From positions 186,001 to 250,000 of the forward strand of contig NZ_JAGKJJ010000007.1 in assembly GCF_020329505.1 (NCBI RefSeq): a DNA stretch of 64,000 nucleotides, written 5' to 3'. Made by a program: the position numbers and the translations under genes. Positions 57,026 to 64,000 of the stretch are shown piece by piece (within the stretch, counting starts at the first letter, position 1; every line of letters starts with the position of its first letter). This stretch comes from Bradyrhizobium semiaridum (GTDB taxonomy: Bacteria > Pseudomonadota > Alphaproteobacteria > Rhizobiales > Xanthobacteraceae). The notes below the pieces were generated by a model. It saw only the letters and a program-made list of their open reading frames with translations. It made no database searches and was not told where the DNA came from.

Positions 57026-58444
57026 TCAAACCACCGACATGTCCAACGGCGGTGCAACATGCGCCGGCAGCGGGCTGACATAGGGCGTCCGGGCGGTGCG
57101 CCTGGTCAGGTCGGCCTTGGCGGCTTCGATCAGCTCCGGCTCGAGTAGCGCCTTGACGCCGAGGCCGGCCATCGCCTTGGCCGCCTGCACCATCGCCTTG
57201 TGGGCGGCCGGGGTCTTGCCCTGCGCCACCACCTGCCAGGTGTGGAACGGGGTGCCGATTGCAACCGTCGGTGCGTGCACCTGCACGGTCGGCACCACCC
57301 AGCTGACGTCGCCGACGTCGGTCGAGCCGATCAGCGGATTGCGCTTGGCATCCATCGGCACCAGGAAATCGGCGAGCGGCCGGTCGGTCGGCTCCATGCC
57401 GATCGCGTAATAGACCGAGGCGATGTCCTTGTCGGTCAGGGTCGCGCGGATCTTGTTGGCAAAGTCCTTGTCGGCGTCGTCGAAATGCGGCGGGCCGAGC
57501 TCTTCCATGATCCGATGCAGCTCCTGCTCCAGCGGCGTGTTGGGCAGGATGTTGGAAACCGCGGAAATGATCTTCATCTCCACCTTGGTCTCGGTCATCA
57601 GCGCCGCGCCCTGCGCGATCTTGTGCACGCGCTCGACCAGTTCGTTCATGCCGGGCAGGTCGCGCGCGCGGATCGAGTAGCGCACGCGCGCATGGGCCTG
57701 CACCACGTTCGGCGCGATGCCGCCAGTATCGAGCAGCGCGTAGTGCACGCGGGCGTCGCTCGGCATGTGCTCGCGCATGTAGTTGACGCCGACATTCATC
57801 AGCTCCACCGCATCGAGCGCGCTGCGGCCGAGATGCGGCGAAGCCGCGGCATGCGACGTGCGCCCGGTGAAAATGAAATCGGCCCGGGTGTTGGCAAGCG
57901 ACGGCGTCACCGCCACCTCCCAGAAACTGTGCGGGTGCCAGGTAATGGCGATGTCGGCATCCTCGAATGCGCCGCTTCGCACCATGAACGCCTTTGCCGC
58001 GCCACCTTCCTCGGCGGGACAGCCGTAATAGCGCACACGGCCGGGCACCTTGTTGGCGGCAAGCCAGTCCTTGACCGCGGTGGCGGCGAGCAGCGCCGAG
58101 GAGCCGAGCAGATTGTGGCCGCAGCCATGGCCATGGCCGCCCGCCTCGACCGGGCGATGCTCGGCGACGCCGGCCTCCTGGCTGAGGCCGGGCAGGGCGT
58201 CATATTCGCCCATGAAAGCGATCACCGGACCGCCTTCGCCCCATTCGCCGATCACAGCGGTCGGGATGCCGGCGACGTTCTCGGTGATGCGGAAGCCCTG
58301 GTGGCGCAGCTCGGCGAGATGTTCAGCGGATGAGCGGGCCTCGGTGTAGCAGACCTCGGGCATCGCCCACACCCGGTCGCTCAATTCGATGAAACGCGGC
58401 TTGATCGCGTCGACGCCGCGCCAAACATCACTACGGTTGTCCAT
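57026..58444 (-). CDS. M20-family amidohydrolase, AbgB-like
   Basis: The 472-residue metallopeptidase has ELSDRVWAMPEVCYTEARSS, the metal motif GGHGHGCGHNLLGSSALLAA, YYGCPAEEGGAAKAFM with the catalytic Glu pair and FTGRTSHAAASPHLGRSALD of the lid domain. It is closest in layout to AbgB (p-aminobenzoyl-glutamate hydrolase subunit B), which cleaves amides of amino acids. No AbgA partner is nearby, so it probably works as a homodimer on a different N-acyl compound. It is 256 bases upstream of the transporter binding-protein gene in the same direction. Confidence 0.92.
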   Translation of the reverse strand: MDNRSDVWRGVDAIKPRFIELSDRVWAMPEVCYTEARSSAEHLAELRHQGFRITENVAGIPTAVIGEWGEGGPVIAFMGEYDALPGLSQEAGVAEHRPVEAGGHGHGCGHNLLGSSALLAATAVKDWLAANKVPGRVRYYGCPAEEGGAAKAFMVRSGAFEDADIAITWHPHSFWEVAVTPSLANTRADFIFTGRTSHAAASPHLGRSALDAVELMNVGVNYMREHMPSDARVHYALLDTGGIAPNVVQAHARVRYSIRARDLPGMNELVERVHKIAQGAALMTETKVEMKIISAVSNILPNTPLEQELHRIMEELGPPHFDDADKDFANKIRATLTDKDIASVYYAIGMEPTDRPLADFLVPMDAKRNPLIGSTDVGDVSWVVPTVQVHAPTVAIGTPFHTWQVVAQGKTPAAHKAMVQAAKAMAGLGVKALLEPELIEAAKADLTRRTARTPYVSPLPAHVAPPLDMSVV

Positions 58445-58584
58445 TTGCTCCGGTCCCTTGGAAAGGCAATTTGAAGCGCCGGAACCTAGCAGCTCAGCGC
58501 GGCCGCGCCTAGCGTTTGCCGGCAGAGCAGCCGCTCCGCCACGTTACGTCTTGGTGTCGCCGCACGCTCGGAAATATTCGTTCG

Positions 58585-59676
58585 CTATCCCGCGCTGAGC
58601 CGCTCCAGTCCCTTCCAGTCGAACGCGATGCCGTGTCCCGGCCGATCCGGCGCGATCGCCATGCCCTGTTCCAGCACCAGTGGATTTGCGATGTAGCGGT
58701 CGAGGCCGAAGCCGTGCGCCTCGAGGTAGGAGCGGTTCGGGCACGCCGCCAGCAGATGCACGGTGATATCGTGCGCGCCATGGCTGGTGACGGGGACGTT
58801 GAACGCTTCAGCCAGTCGCGCGATCTTCATGAAGCTGGTGACGCCGCCGCAATTGGTGACGTCGGGCTCGGCATAGGACAGCGCGCTGCCCGCGATATAG
58901 GGCTTGAACTCCCACAGGCTGCGCAGATTCTCGCCCGCCGCGATCGGCACGCCACCGTCTCTGAGGATGCGGGCGTGGCCATCGACATCGTCGGGAATGG
59001 TCGGCTCCTCCAGCCACGTCAGGTCGAACGGCTGCAAGGCGCGTGCGGCGCGGATCGCCTCCTCGACCGTCCATTTCATGTTGGCATCGGCCATCAGCGG
59101 AAACTCGTCGCCGAGATGCCCGCGCATCGCCTTCACCCGCGCGACGTCGGAAGCGAGGCTGGGCCGGCCGACCTTCATCTTGATGGCGCGAAAACCCTTG
59201 GCGAGATTGTCGTCGGTCTGCTTGAGCAGGCCGTCCAGCGGCAGGTCGAGATCGATGCCGCCGGCGTAGCATGGCACGCGGCGATCGAAACCGCCGAGCA
59301 GCCGCCACAGCGGCAGCGCCGCGCGCCGCGCCTTCATATCCCACAGCGCGATGTCGAGCGCCGAGAGCGCCAGCACCGCCGGGCCGCCGCGGCCGCCATA
59401 ATGCAGCGCCCACCACATTTTGTGCCAGAGCTGCTCGGTGTCGTCGGCCTCCATCTCGAGCGCGATCTCGCCGACCTCGCGCGTCAGGATGTCGGCGATG
59501 GCGCCGCCATTGCGGCCGACCGTATAGGTGTAGCCGGTGCCTTCCGCGCCATCGGCATCGCGGGCCCGGACCGTAATCAGCTCGAACGCCTTGATCTCGC
59601 CATGCGTGCTGTCGCTCAGCACGACCGGCAGCGGGATCTTGTAGAAGCCGACGGTGAGATCCTTGAGGATGGCCAT
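58585..59676 (-). CDS. Enolase-superfamily enzyme, mandelate racemase/muconate lactonising group
   Basis: The 363-residue protein has the N-terminal capping domain and a TIM barrel with the KMK motif (Lys166, Lys168), metal ligands Asp197 in MADANM, Glu223 in WLEEP and Glu249 in AAGEN, and a His in TSHGAHD at about 299. That is the MR-type acid/base set, so it may dehydrate a sugar acid or racemise an alpha-hydroxy acid. It does not have clear signs of a specific known activity. It lies between the AbgB-like gene and a small hypothetical gene in a leftward catabolic set. Confidence 0.93.
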   Translation of the reverse strand: MAILKDLTVGFYKIPLPVVLSDSTHGEIKAFELITVRARDADGAEGTGYTYTVGRNGGAIADILTREVGEIALEMEADDTEQLWHKMWWALHYGGRGGPAVLALSALDIALWDMKARRAALPLWRLLGGFDRRVPCYAGGIDLDLPLDGLLKQTDDNLAKGFRAIKMKVGRPSLASDVARVKAMRGHLGDEFPLMADANMKWTVEEAIRAARALQPFDLTWLEEPTIPDDVDGHARILRDGGVPIAAGENLRSLWEFKPYIAGSALSYAEPDVTNCGGVTSFMKIARLAEAFNVPVTSHGAHDITVHLLAACPNRSYLEAHGFGLDRYIANPLVLEQGMAIAPDRPGHGIAFDWKGLERLSAG

Positions 59677-59905
59677 GTCGGGCCCTCTTGTCGACGGGGA
59701 TCATGCAACGTGTCGCGCACGATCCCAAAAGTATTCGTCGGCTGCAACCATCAGCGGCCGAATGCCTGCCTTGAGCGGCCGGCTTGCCTCAGCGACGAAG
59801 GCTTAGCTGCGCCAGGGCTGGAAGTCCTTTGCCGTATAGAGATTCTGCAGGAAGGTATTGAGGCCGATGCCGCATCGCCCCCTCGGGCAGGCTGCGCGTG
59901 CGCGC

Positions 59906-60133
59906 TCATGATCCCGCGTCTTCCTCAGGCTCTTGCGGTATGGTGCGCTCCGCGCTCTTCAATTCGCGGTCGATGATCGTGCAGACCCTGCGCTGCGCCA
60001 GCAGGTCGAGCCGCGCGCGGGTGACGCCATTCCTGATCTTGCCGTTGATTTCGAATGACCAGCTCCAGAGATCCGGTTCGATGTTGGTGAGCGTATATTC
60101 GATGTCGCGATGGCGATAAGTCAGCTTCTTCAT
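59906..60133 (-). CDS. Small hypothetical protein
   Basis: The 75-residue protein starts MKKLTYRHRDIEYTLTNIEP and contains LWSWSFEINGKIRNGVTRAR, followed by a charged end (ELKSAERTIPQEPEEDAGS). The alternating pattern suggests a small beta-sheet protein. A purine-rich AAAAAGAAACGAC precedes the ATG. I do not recognise the family. The 229 bases between it and the upstream-strand enolase gene hold only a short scrap (see findings). Confidence 0.65.
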   Translation of the reverse strand: MKKLTYRHRDIEYTLTNIEPDLWSWSFEINGKIRNGVTRARLDLLAQRRVCTIIDRELKSAERTIPQEPEEDAGS

Positions 60134-60280
60134 GTCGTTTCTTTTTGTGAGCCGAGGTTCCATAGCCAGATCGCAACGGCGTCTGTATCCGGTCGACTAC
60201 TTACGCAATTGGTCTAAGTGCGGTTCGTGTGGCGGAATTCCAAAAAAGCTGTGGTCCAACCACAACTGTCATCACCCGGC

Positions 60281-60410
60281 TTGATCGGCGATCCAGTATT
60301 CCAGAGGGAGTCGTTATTGAGCCGATAGGCCGCGGCGTACTGGATCGCCCGGTCCATGTGCGCAATTGCGCAAAGGCCGGGCGATGACAGCGGTGGGTGA
60401 GGACAAAGCT
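60281..60410 (-). repeat. Interspersed repeat, inverted copy
   Basis: This is the reverse-complement copy of the element at 50439-50563, about 10 kb away, with TGCGCAATTGCGCA, AGTCGTTATTGAGCCGATAG and CGGCGTACTGGATCGCCCGG recognisable on the plus strand. It fills most of the 341-base gap between the small hypothetical gene and the azoreductase-like gene; nothing else in that gap is supported. Confidence 0.75.
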
Positions 60411-60474
60411 TCGCGCCCTCTCAGGATGACGGAAGTGACAGCGGCTTGCGTTAAGCGAGTGGTGATGCCTGCGA

Positions 60475-61110
60475 TCAAAACCTCGTCGCCATCTCTGCGA
60501 GCCGCCGGTGCGCGGCCTCTCGTGCGATGCGGATCGGTTCGGCGGGGCCGGTGGTCGGGCCGATCGGCACGAAGCGCACGTCGGCGATGCCGATGAAGCG
60601 GAGCGCCTCACGCAAGTATGGCGTCGCCATGTCGATGCGGCCGCGATTCATGCCGGTGACGAAATCGCTGCCGCTGGCGACGATCACGACCGTCGGCCGG
60701 TCCTTGAGCAGCGGCAGGTAGCCCTGCGCCGGGTCGAAGCGGAAGGTCAGCCCGGGCTGGATGATGACGTCCAGCCACTGCTTGAGTTTGTAGGGAATCG
60801 AAAAATTCCACATCGGCGTCGAGATCAGCACGCGCTCCCCCAGCGCCAGCCGCAGCGCGAGGCGTTCAGCTACGGCGAACGCATCGCGCTGCGAGTTGCT
60901 GAAGGGCTTGCCGCCGATCCGGGAATATTTGGCTTCCAGCAGATAACCTTCGAAATCCGGCAGCGGCTCGCGCCATAGGTTCATCGCATCGATTTCCCAG
61001 TCCGGGCGCGCCGTGCGAAAAGCTTCGAGAAAAATCCGCGCCCCTTCGGCCGATTCCGAATCGGCGCGAGGCGAGCAGGCGAGGTGAAGCAGCTTTGGCA
61101 CCGCCTCCAC
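60475..61110 (-). CDS. NAD(P)H:FMN oxidoreductase, azoreductase-like
   Basis: The 211-residue flavodoxin-fold protein has the N-terminal FMN loop LLHLACSPRADSESAEGARI, the block LISTPMWNFSIPYKLKQWLD typical of AzoR and VVIVASGSDFVTGMNRGRID. Such enzymes reduce quinones, azo or nitro groups with NAD(P)H in the cytoplasm. It starts three bases after the stop of the fused SMP-30 gene, with GTG as first codon; a second GTG three codons on is possible. It is in the leftward catabolic set. Confidence 0.87.
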   Translation of the reverse strand: MEAVPKLLHLACSPRADSESAEGARIFLEAFRTARPDWEIDAMNLWREPLPDFEGYLLEAKYSRIGGKPFSNSQRDAFAVAERLALRLALGERVLISTPMWNFSIPYKLKQWLDVIIQPGLTFRFDPAQGYLPLLKDRPTVVIVASGSDFVTGMNRGRIDMATPYLREALRFIGIADVRFVPIGPTTGPAEPIRIAREAAHRRLAEMATRF

Positions 61111-61113
61111 CCT

Positions 61114-62688
61114 TCAGCCGAGCGCCTTGATCACGGTGTCGGCGTTGGTCACGACGGAGACGTTCTGCAGCGCGAAATTGATCGCGGCGTTGTGCCAGTC
61201 GGCGTTCATGGTCGAGCAGCAATCTTCCGGCACGATCATGAAGTAGCCCTTGTCGGCACCGGTGCGCGCGGTGTGCTCGACCGACATGTTGGTCCAGGCG
61301 CCGGTGTTGATGATCATGTCGCGGCCGGTCGCCTTCAAAATGGTTTCGAGCCGCGTACCTTCCCAGGCGCTCATCCGCATCTTCTCGACCACGAAATCGC
61401 CTGGCCGCGGTTCGAGCCCGGAGACCGGCGCCGCGCCCCAGCTGCCGCGCACCATCGCCTTGCTGTCGACCAGGCCTTCGAACAACGGAGCATTCAAGGT
61501 TACGCCGGGTGCGCCGGGCTCGACGACGAACCAGACATGGATGATGGCGACGCCGCGGGCGCGAGCCGTCTCGGCGAGCCGCCGCACATTCTCGACGACA
61601 TGCTGCTGGCGGGCGTGCGCGGGCGCGCCGGAATCGGCGAACGCGCCGCCATCCATGATGACGTCGTTCTGCATGTCCTGGATGATCATCGCGCAGCGCT
61701 GCGGATCGATCCGCATCTCCCTGCTTGCAAGGTTCGGCGCGGGCGCGGCCGCTGAGCCGGCACCCGTGGCGCCGCGCTTGCCGCTCATATAGGGCTCGTG
61801 TCGCGGCCCGACTTTTGTGGGGATCGCATAGACCGAATGGGTCGCGGTGAGGTACAGCGTGCGGAAATCGGCGCCGCCCCAGGCGAGGTTGGCGACGAGC
61901 TCTGGCAGGCGAAGCTTCCCGAGCAAATTGCCGTCGGGGGAATAGACCCAGACGCCGCCGGGTGCGGTGACCCAGACATTGCCGCGCTGGTCGCACTTCA
62001 TGCCGTCGGGCAGGCCGGGCTCGAGTTCGGAGCGGATGCCACTGGCGAAAGTGCGCGGATTGGCGAGCGCGCCGTCGGACTGGACATCGAAGGCGCGGAT
62101 CAGCGCCTGCACGGTGTCATTGACATAGAGGATGCGCTCGTCCGGCGAGAAGCACAGCCCGTTCGGCTGGTCGAACAGATCGCGATCGACCAGGAGCTGC
62201 GGCGCGCCGCCGCCCGGCGGCACGCGGTAGACGCCCTGAAAACCGAGCTGGCGCGGCCGCTCGACGCCGTAGACCGGCATGCGGCCGTACCAGGGATCGG
62301 AGAAATAGATCGCGCCGCTCGAATGCACGCAGACGTCGTTCGGGCTGTTGAGCTCCTGGTTGTTGAAATGCGAGGCCAGCACCTCACGCCGCCCGTCCGG
62401 CCGCTCGCGGATCAGCGACGACGTCGCGTGCTCGCAGACGATCAAATTGAGATCGGCATCATAGGTCATGCCGTTGCATTTGTTTGACGGACGCCGGACC
62501 TCGACCACGCCGCGCCGCGCGTCCCACCGCCGCCGCACGTCGGCCGGCATGTCGGAGAACAGCAGGAAATGTTCGAGCGGATGCCAGATCGGTCCCTCCG
62601 TGAAATCGAAACCCGTCCCGACCTGGCCGACCGGCGCGTAGGGATCGATCAGGTCTTCGAATTCACTGCGCAGCGTGACATGGGTCAT
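61114..62688 (-). CDS. Fusion of SMP-30/gluconolactonase and isochorismatase-like domains
   Basis: The 524-residue protein joins two enzymes. Residues 1-300 form an SMP-30 beta-propeller with FTEGPIWH (metal Glu31), NSPNDVCVH, DQPNGLCFSPDERILYVND and LPDGMKCD (Asp228). An Ala/Gly/Pro linker (about 303-322) leads to an isochorismatase-like hydrolase with Asp338 in MIIQDMQND and Lys436 in VVEKMRMSAW, but Ser469 in TNMSVEHTAR where the nucleophilic Cys is expected. The lactonase half could open a lactone; the second half is perhaps an amidase-like fold with altered activity. It is in one transcript with azoreductase and the lactonase-like gene. Confidence 0.88.
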   Translation of the reverse strand: MTHVTLRSEFEDLIDPYAPVGQVGTGFDFTEGPIWHPLEHFLLFSDMPADVRRRWDARRGVVEVRRPSNKCNGMTYDADLNLIVCEHATSSLIRERPDGRREVLASHFNNQELNSPNDVCVHSSGAIYFSDPWYGRMPVYGVERPRQLGFQGVYRVPPGGGAPQLLVDRDLFDQPNGLCFSPDERILYVNDTVQALIRAFDVQSDGALANPRTFASGIRSELEPGLPDGMKCDQRGNVWVTAPGGVWVYSPDGNLLGKLRLPELVANLAWGGADFRTLYLTATHSVYAIPTKVGPRHEPYMSGKRGATGAGSAAAPAPNLASREMRIDPQRCAMIIQDMQNDVIMDGGAFADSGAPAHARQQHVVENVRRLAETARARGVAIIHVWFVVEPGAPGVTLNAPLFEGLVDSKAMVRGSWGAAPVSGLEPRPGDFVVEKMRMSAWEGTRLETILKATGRDMIINTGAWTNMSVEHTARTGADKGYFMIVPEDCCSTMNADWHNAAINFALQNVSVVTNADTVIKALG

Positions 62689-62706
62689 CGCGTCGATCCT
62701 TCGCGG

Positions 62707-63555
62707 CTACGCCGGGAACCAGTTGCGCTGCGGCAGGCTCTGCACCACAGGTCCGGGCACCTGGTCATGCAGCCGTCCCACCACCATGCCGCCCTCGATC
62801 TTTGCCGGGCGATCGTGCACCGGCAGCAGATAGCGCGAACTGGACAGCAGCTTCTTGATCGCGGCCTTCTCCGCCCGCTTGCTGGTGCCGTGGTTGCCGG
62901 TGGTGCGCGGTTCGGCGTCGTGGATTTCGTTGAAGGGGTTCACAATCTGGTCGTTGAAATCGTAGATCACGTCACCGCAGATCGTCGCGATGCCGTCGGC
63001 GGTGTGGACATGGATGTTCATCGAGCCTTCGGTGTGCGCATTGGCGGCGTCGCAATAGACGCCCGGCATCAGCTCGACCGGGCCGGTGATCTCCAGATCG
63101 AGGAAGCGCAGCGCGCTCTTGGTGTGCAGGCGGTCGATCAGATGTTTGATGTCGGGCGCCGGATATTGCGGATGCATCAGGCCGGAGACGGAATATTCCA
63201 GCTCCTTGCGGTTGACCACGACGGTCGTGTTCATCGGGAACAGATCGTCCTTGCCGGCATGGTCGATGTGCAGATGGGTGTGGCAGACGAAACGGACGTC
63301 GCCCATCCGCACGCCGTGTCGCGCGAGCTGGTTCTCGATCATGTTCTCGTGGAACTGGAGCCCGCGCATTCCGAGCGTCTCCATGATCTGGTTGGAGCGG
63401 TAACCGGTGTCGACCAGCACAGGATAGGGCCCGCCGAGAATCAAGAAGCCGAGCGTCAGCACGCGCTTGGTGCGGCCGCAATTGTGTCCCAACACGAGGA
63501 AGCTCGATTCCAGCTCGATATCGCCATAGTCCAGGATCTTGATCTCCAACGGCAT
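62707..63555 (-). CDS. MBL-fold hydrolase of the N-acyl homoserine lactonase type
   Basis: The 282-residue protein has the metallo-beta-lactamase motif HTHLHIDHAG (His94, His96, Asp98, His99), later ANAHTEGSMNIHV (third His region), CGDVIYD and LPVHDRPAKIEGG. The layout resembles AttM/AiiB lactonases that open acyl-homoserine lactones, but many relatives act on other lactones. It lies between the fused SMP-30 gene (18 bases) and a truncated amidohydrolase gene (51 bases), all in one direction, which favours catabolism of a lactone-forming compound over quorum quenching. Confidence 0.88.
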   Translation of the reverse strand: MPLEIKILDYGDIELESSFLVLGHNCGRTKRVLTLGFLILGGPYPVLVDTGYRSNQIMETLGMRGLQFHENMIENQLARHGVRMGDVRFVCHTHLHIDHAGKDDLFPMNTTVVVNRKELEYSVSGLMHPQYPAPDIKHLIDRLHTKSALRFLDLEITGPVELMPGVYCDAANAHTEGSMNIHVHTADGIATICGDVIYDFNDQIVNPFNEIHDAEPRTTGNHGTSKRAEKAAIKKLLSSSRYLLPVHDRPAKIEGGMVVGRLHDQVPGPVVQSLPQRNWFPA

Positions 63556-63606
63556 CGCGTCCCTCCCGATTCATGTTCGTTGTCTGTGTCCGTGTTCGCA
63601 GCGCGC

Positions 63607-64000
63607 CTATGACCCCAGCCGATAGACCCGCGCCGCCGTCGTGCTGAAGATCGCCTCGCGCTGTTCCGGGTTGAACTTGGCGGTTGCCGCCTTGAAGGCG
63701 TCGATCAGGTCGCGATAGCTGGTCCACAGCTTTTCGATCGGAAAGTTGGAGCCGAACAGGCAGCGTTCCGCACCGAAGATCGCGACGGTGTCGGTCACGA
63801 CATCGGCGATATGGGCGGGATCGTTGCGGTGGATGAAGGTGCCGAGCCCGGAGAGTTTCGAGACCACGTTCGGACATTGTGCGAGCCGCGCCATGCCGGC
63901 GCGCCATGCCGCGCGGCCCTGTGGCGACAAATCCTCCAGCATACCCGCATGCTGCAGGATGAAGGTGACGCCTGGACAGGCCGCGGCAAGGCCGGCGGCA
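63607..64000 (-). CDS. Amidohydrolase-2 family protein (5' end outside window)
   Basis: Only the C-terminal 130 or so residues are in the window. The frame runs to the window edge with LAAACPGVTFILQHAGMLED (typical FxxxHxG of the TIM-barrel amidohydrolase_2 family), then VVSKLSGLGTFI, ERCLFGSNFPIEKLWTSYRD and the closing ARVYRL. Such enzymes hydrolyse lactones such as 2-pyrone-4,6-dicarboxylate or decarboxylate aromatic acids. It is the first visible gene of the leftward catabolic set. Confidence 0.88.
   Translation of the reverse strand, partial: AAGLAAACPGVTFILQHAGMLEDLSPQGRAAWRAGMARLAQCPNVVSKLSGLGTFIHRNDPAHIADVVTDTVAIFGAERCLFGSNFPIEKLWTSYRDLIDAFKAATAKFNPEQREAIFSTTAARVYRLGS

Overview
This window looks like a chromosomal segment of a GC-rich alphaproteobacterium of the order Hyphomicrobiales. 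Bradyrhizobium or a close relative is the best guess. That rests on the style of the proteins (the encapsulin/DyP pair, CbpA/CbpM, polyol ABC transporter, HxlR-controlled acyl-CoA cluster) and on short hairpin-rich intergenic repeats of the kind common in those genomes. It is an inference, not a database match. I saw no rRNA, tRNA, CRISPR array, prophage or complete insertion sequence.

Layout. (1) Bases 1-4213: the 3' part of a molybdopterin (BisC/TorA-type) reductase, an exported alpha/beta hydrolase and an L,D-transpeptidase. (2) 4239-17436: a divergent HxlR-type repressor and a long rightward catabolic operon. It encodes a kappa-class GST/HCCA-isomerase-like protein, acyl-CoA ligase, two non-canonical SDRs, an acyl-CoA dehydrogenase pair, thiolase, nitronate-monooxygenase-like flavoprotein, enoyl-CoA hydratase, Fe-ADH/maleylacetate-reductase-like enzyme, a GST-like protein and an orphan branched-chain-type solute-binding protein. 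Together these suggest activation of a carboxylic acid to its CoA ester and beta-oxidation-like breakdown; the substrate cannot be read from sequence. Twin copies of one palindrome lie in the regulator/operon gap. (3) 17453-26363: a small surface-polysaccharide island (formyltransferase/GINT1-like protein, GT4 glycosyltransferase, Wzx-like flippase, FAD oxidoreductase, GNAT/BioF2-like protein, WecG/TagA glycosyltransferase) with a clear remnant of a Wzc/GumC chain-length protein. (4) 26480-29103: an amidohydrolase and a divergent MHS-type transporter.

(5) 29127-37777: a stress island. A family-1 encapsulin shell gene lies directly behind a DyP peroxidase that carries a C-terminal cargo-loading peptide. 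Next to them are clpB, a divergent cbpA-cbpM pair, two small uncharacterised genes and a Kef-type antiporter. (6) 37907-48343: a class II aldolase remnant, then a polyol/pentitol uptake and catabolism locus: HAD phosphatase, SorC regulator, complete ABC transporter, SDR polyol dehydrogenase, FGGY ribulokinase-like kinase and PfkB kinase. A shared 10-bp motif, present in inverted orientation upstream of both transcription units, is a candidate SorC operator.

(7) 48448-50403: a class A beta-lactamase with a divergent LysR regulator, the classic ampR-bla arrangement. (8) 50954-64000: a leftward set of genes for a dipeptide-type ABC transporter (DppBCDF plus binding protein) with an AbgB-like M20 amidohydrolase, an enolase-superfamily enzyme, an azoreductase-like flavoprotein, a fused SMP-30/isochorismatase-like protein, an AHL-lactonase-like MBL enzyme and a truncated amidohydrolase. 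This points to uptake and hydrolysis of an amide- or lactone-containing compound. Several families of hairpin-rich intergenic repeats occupy the longer gaps.
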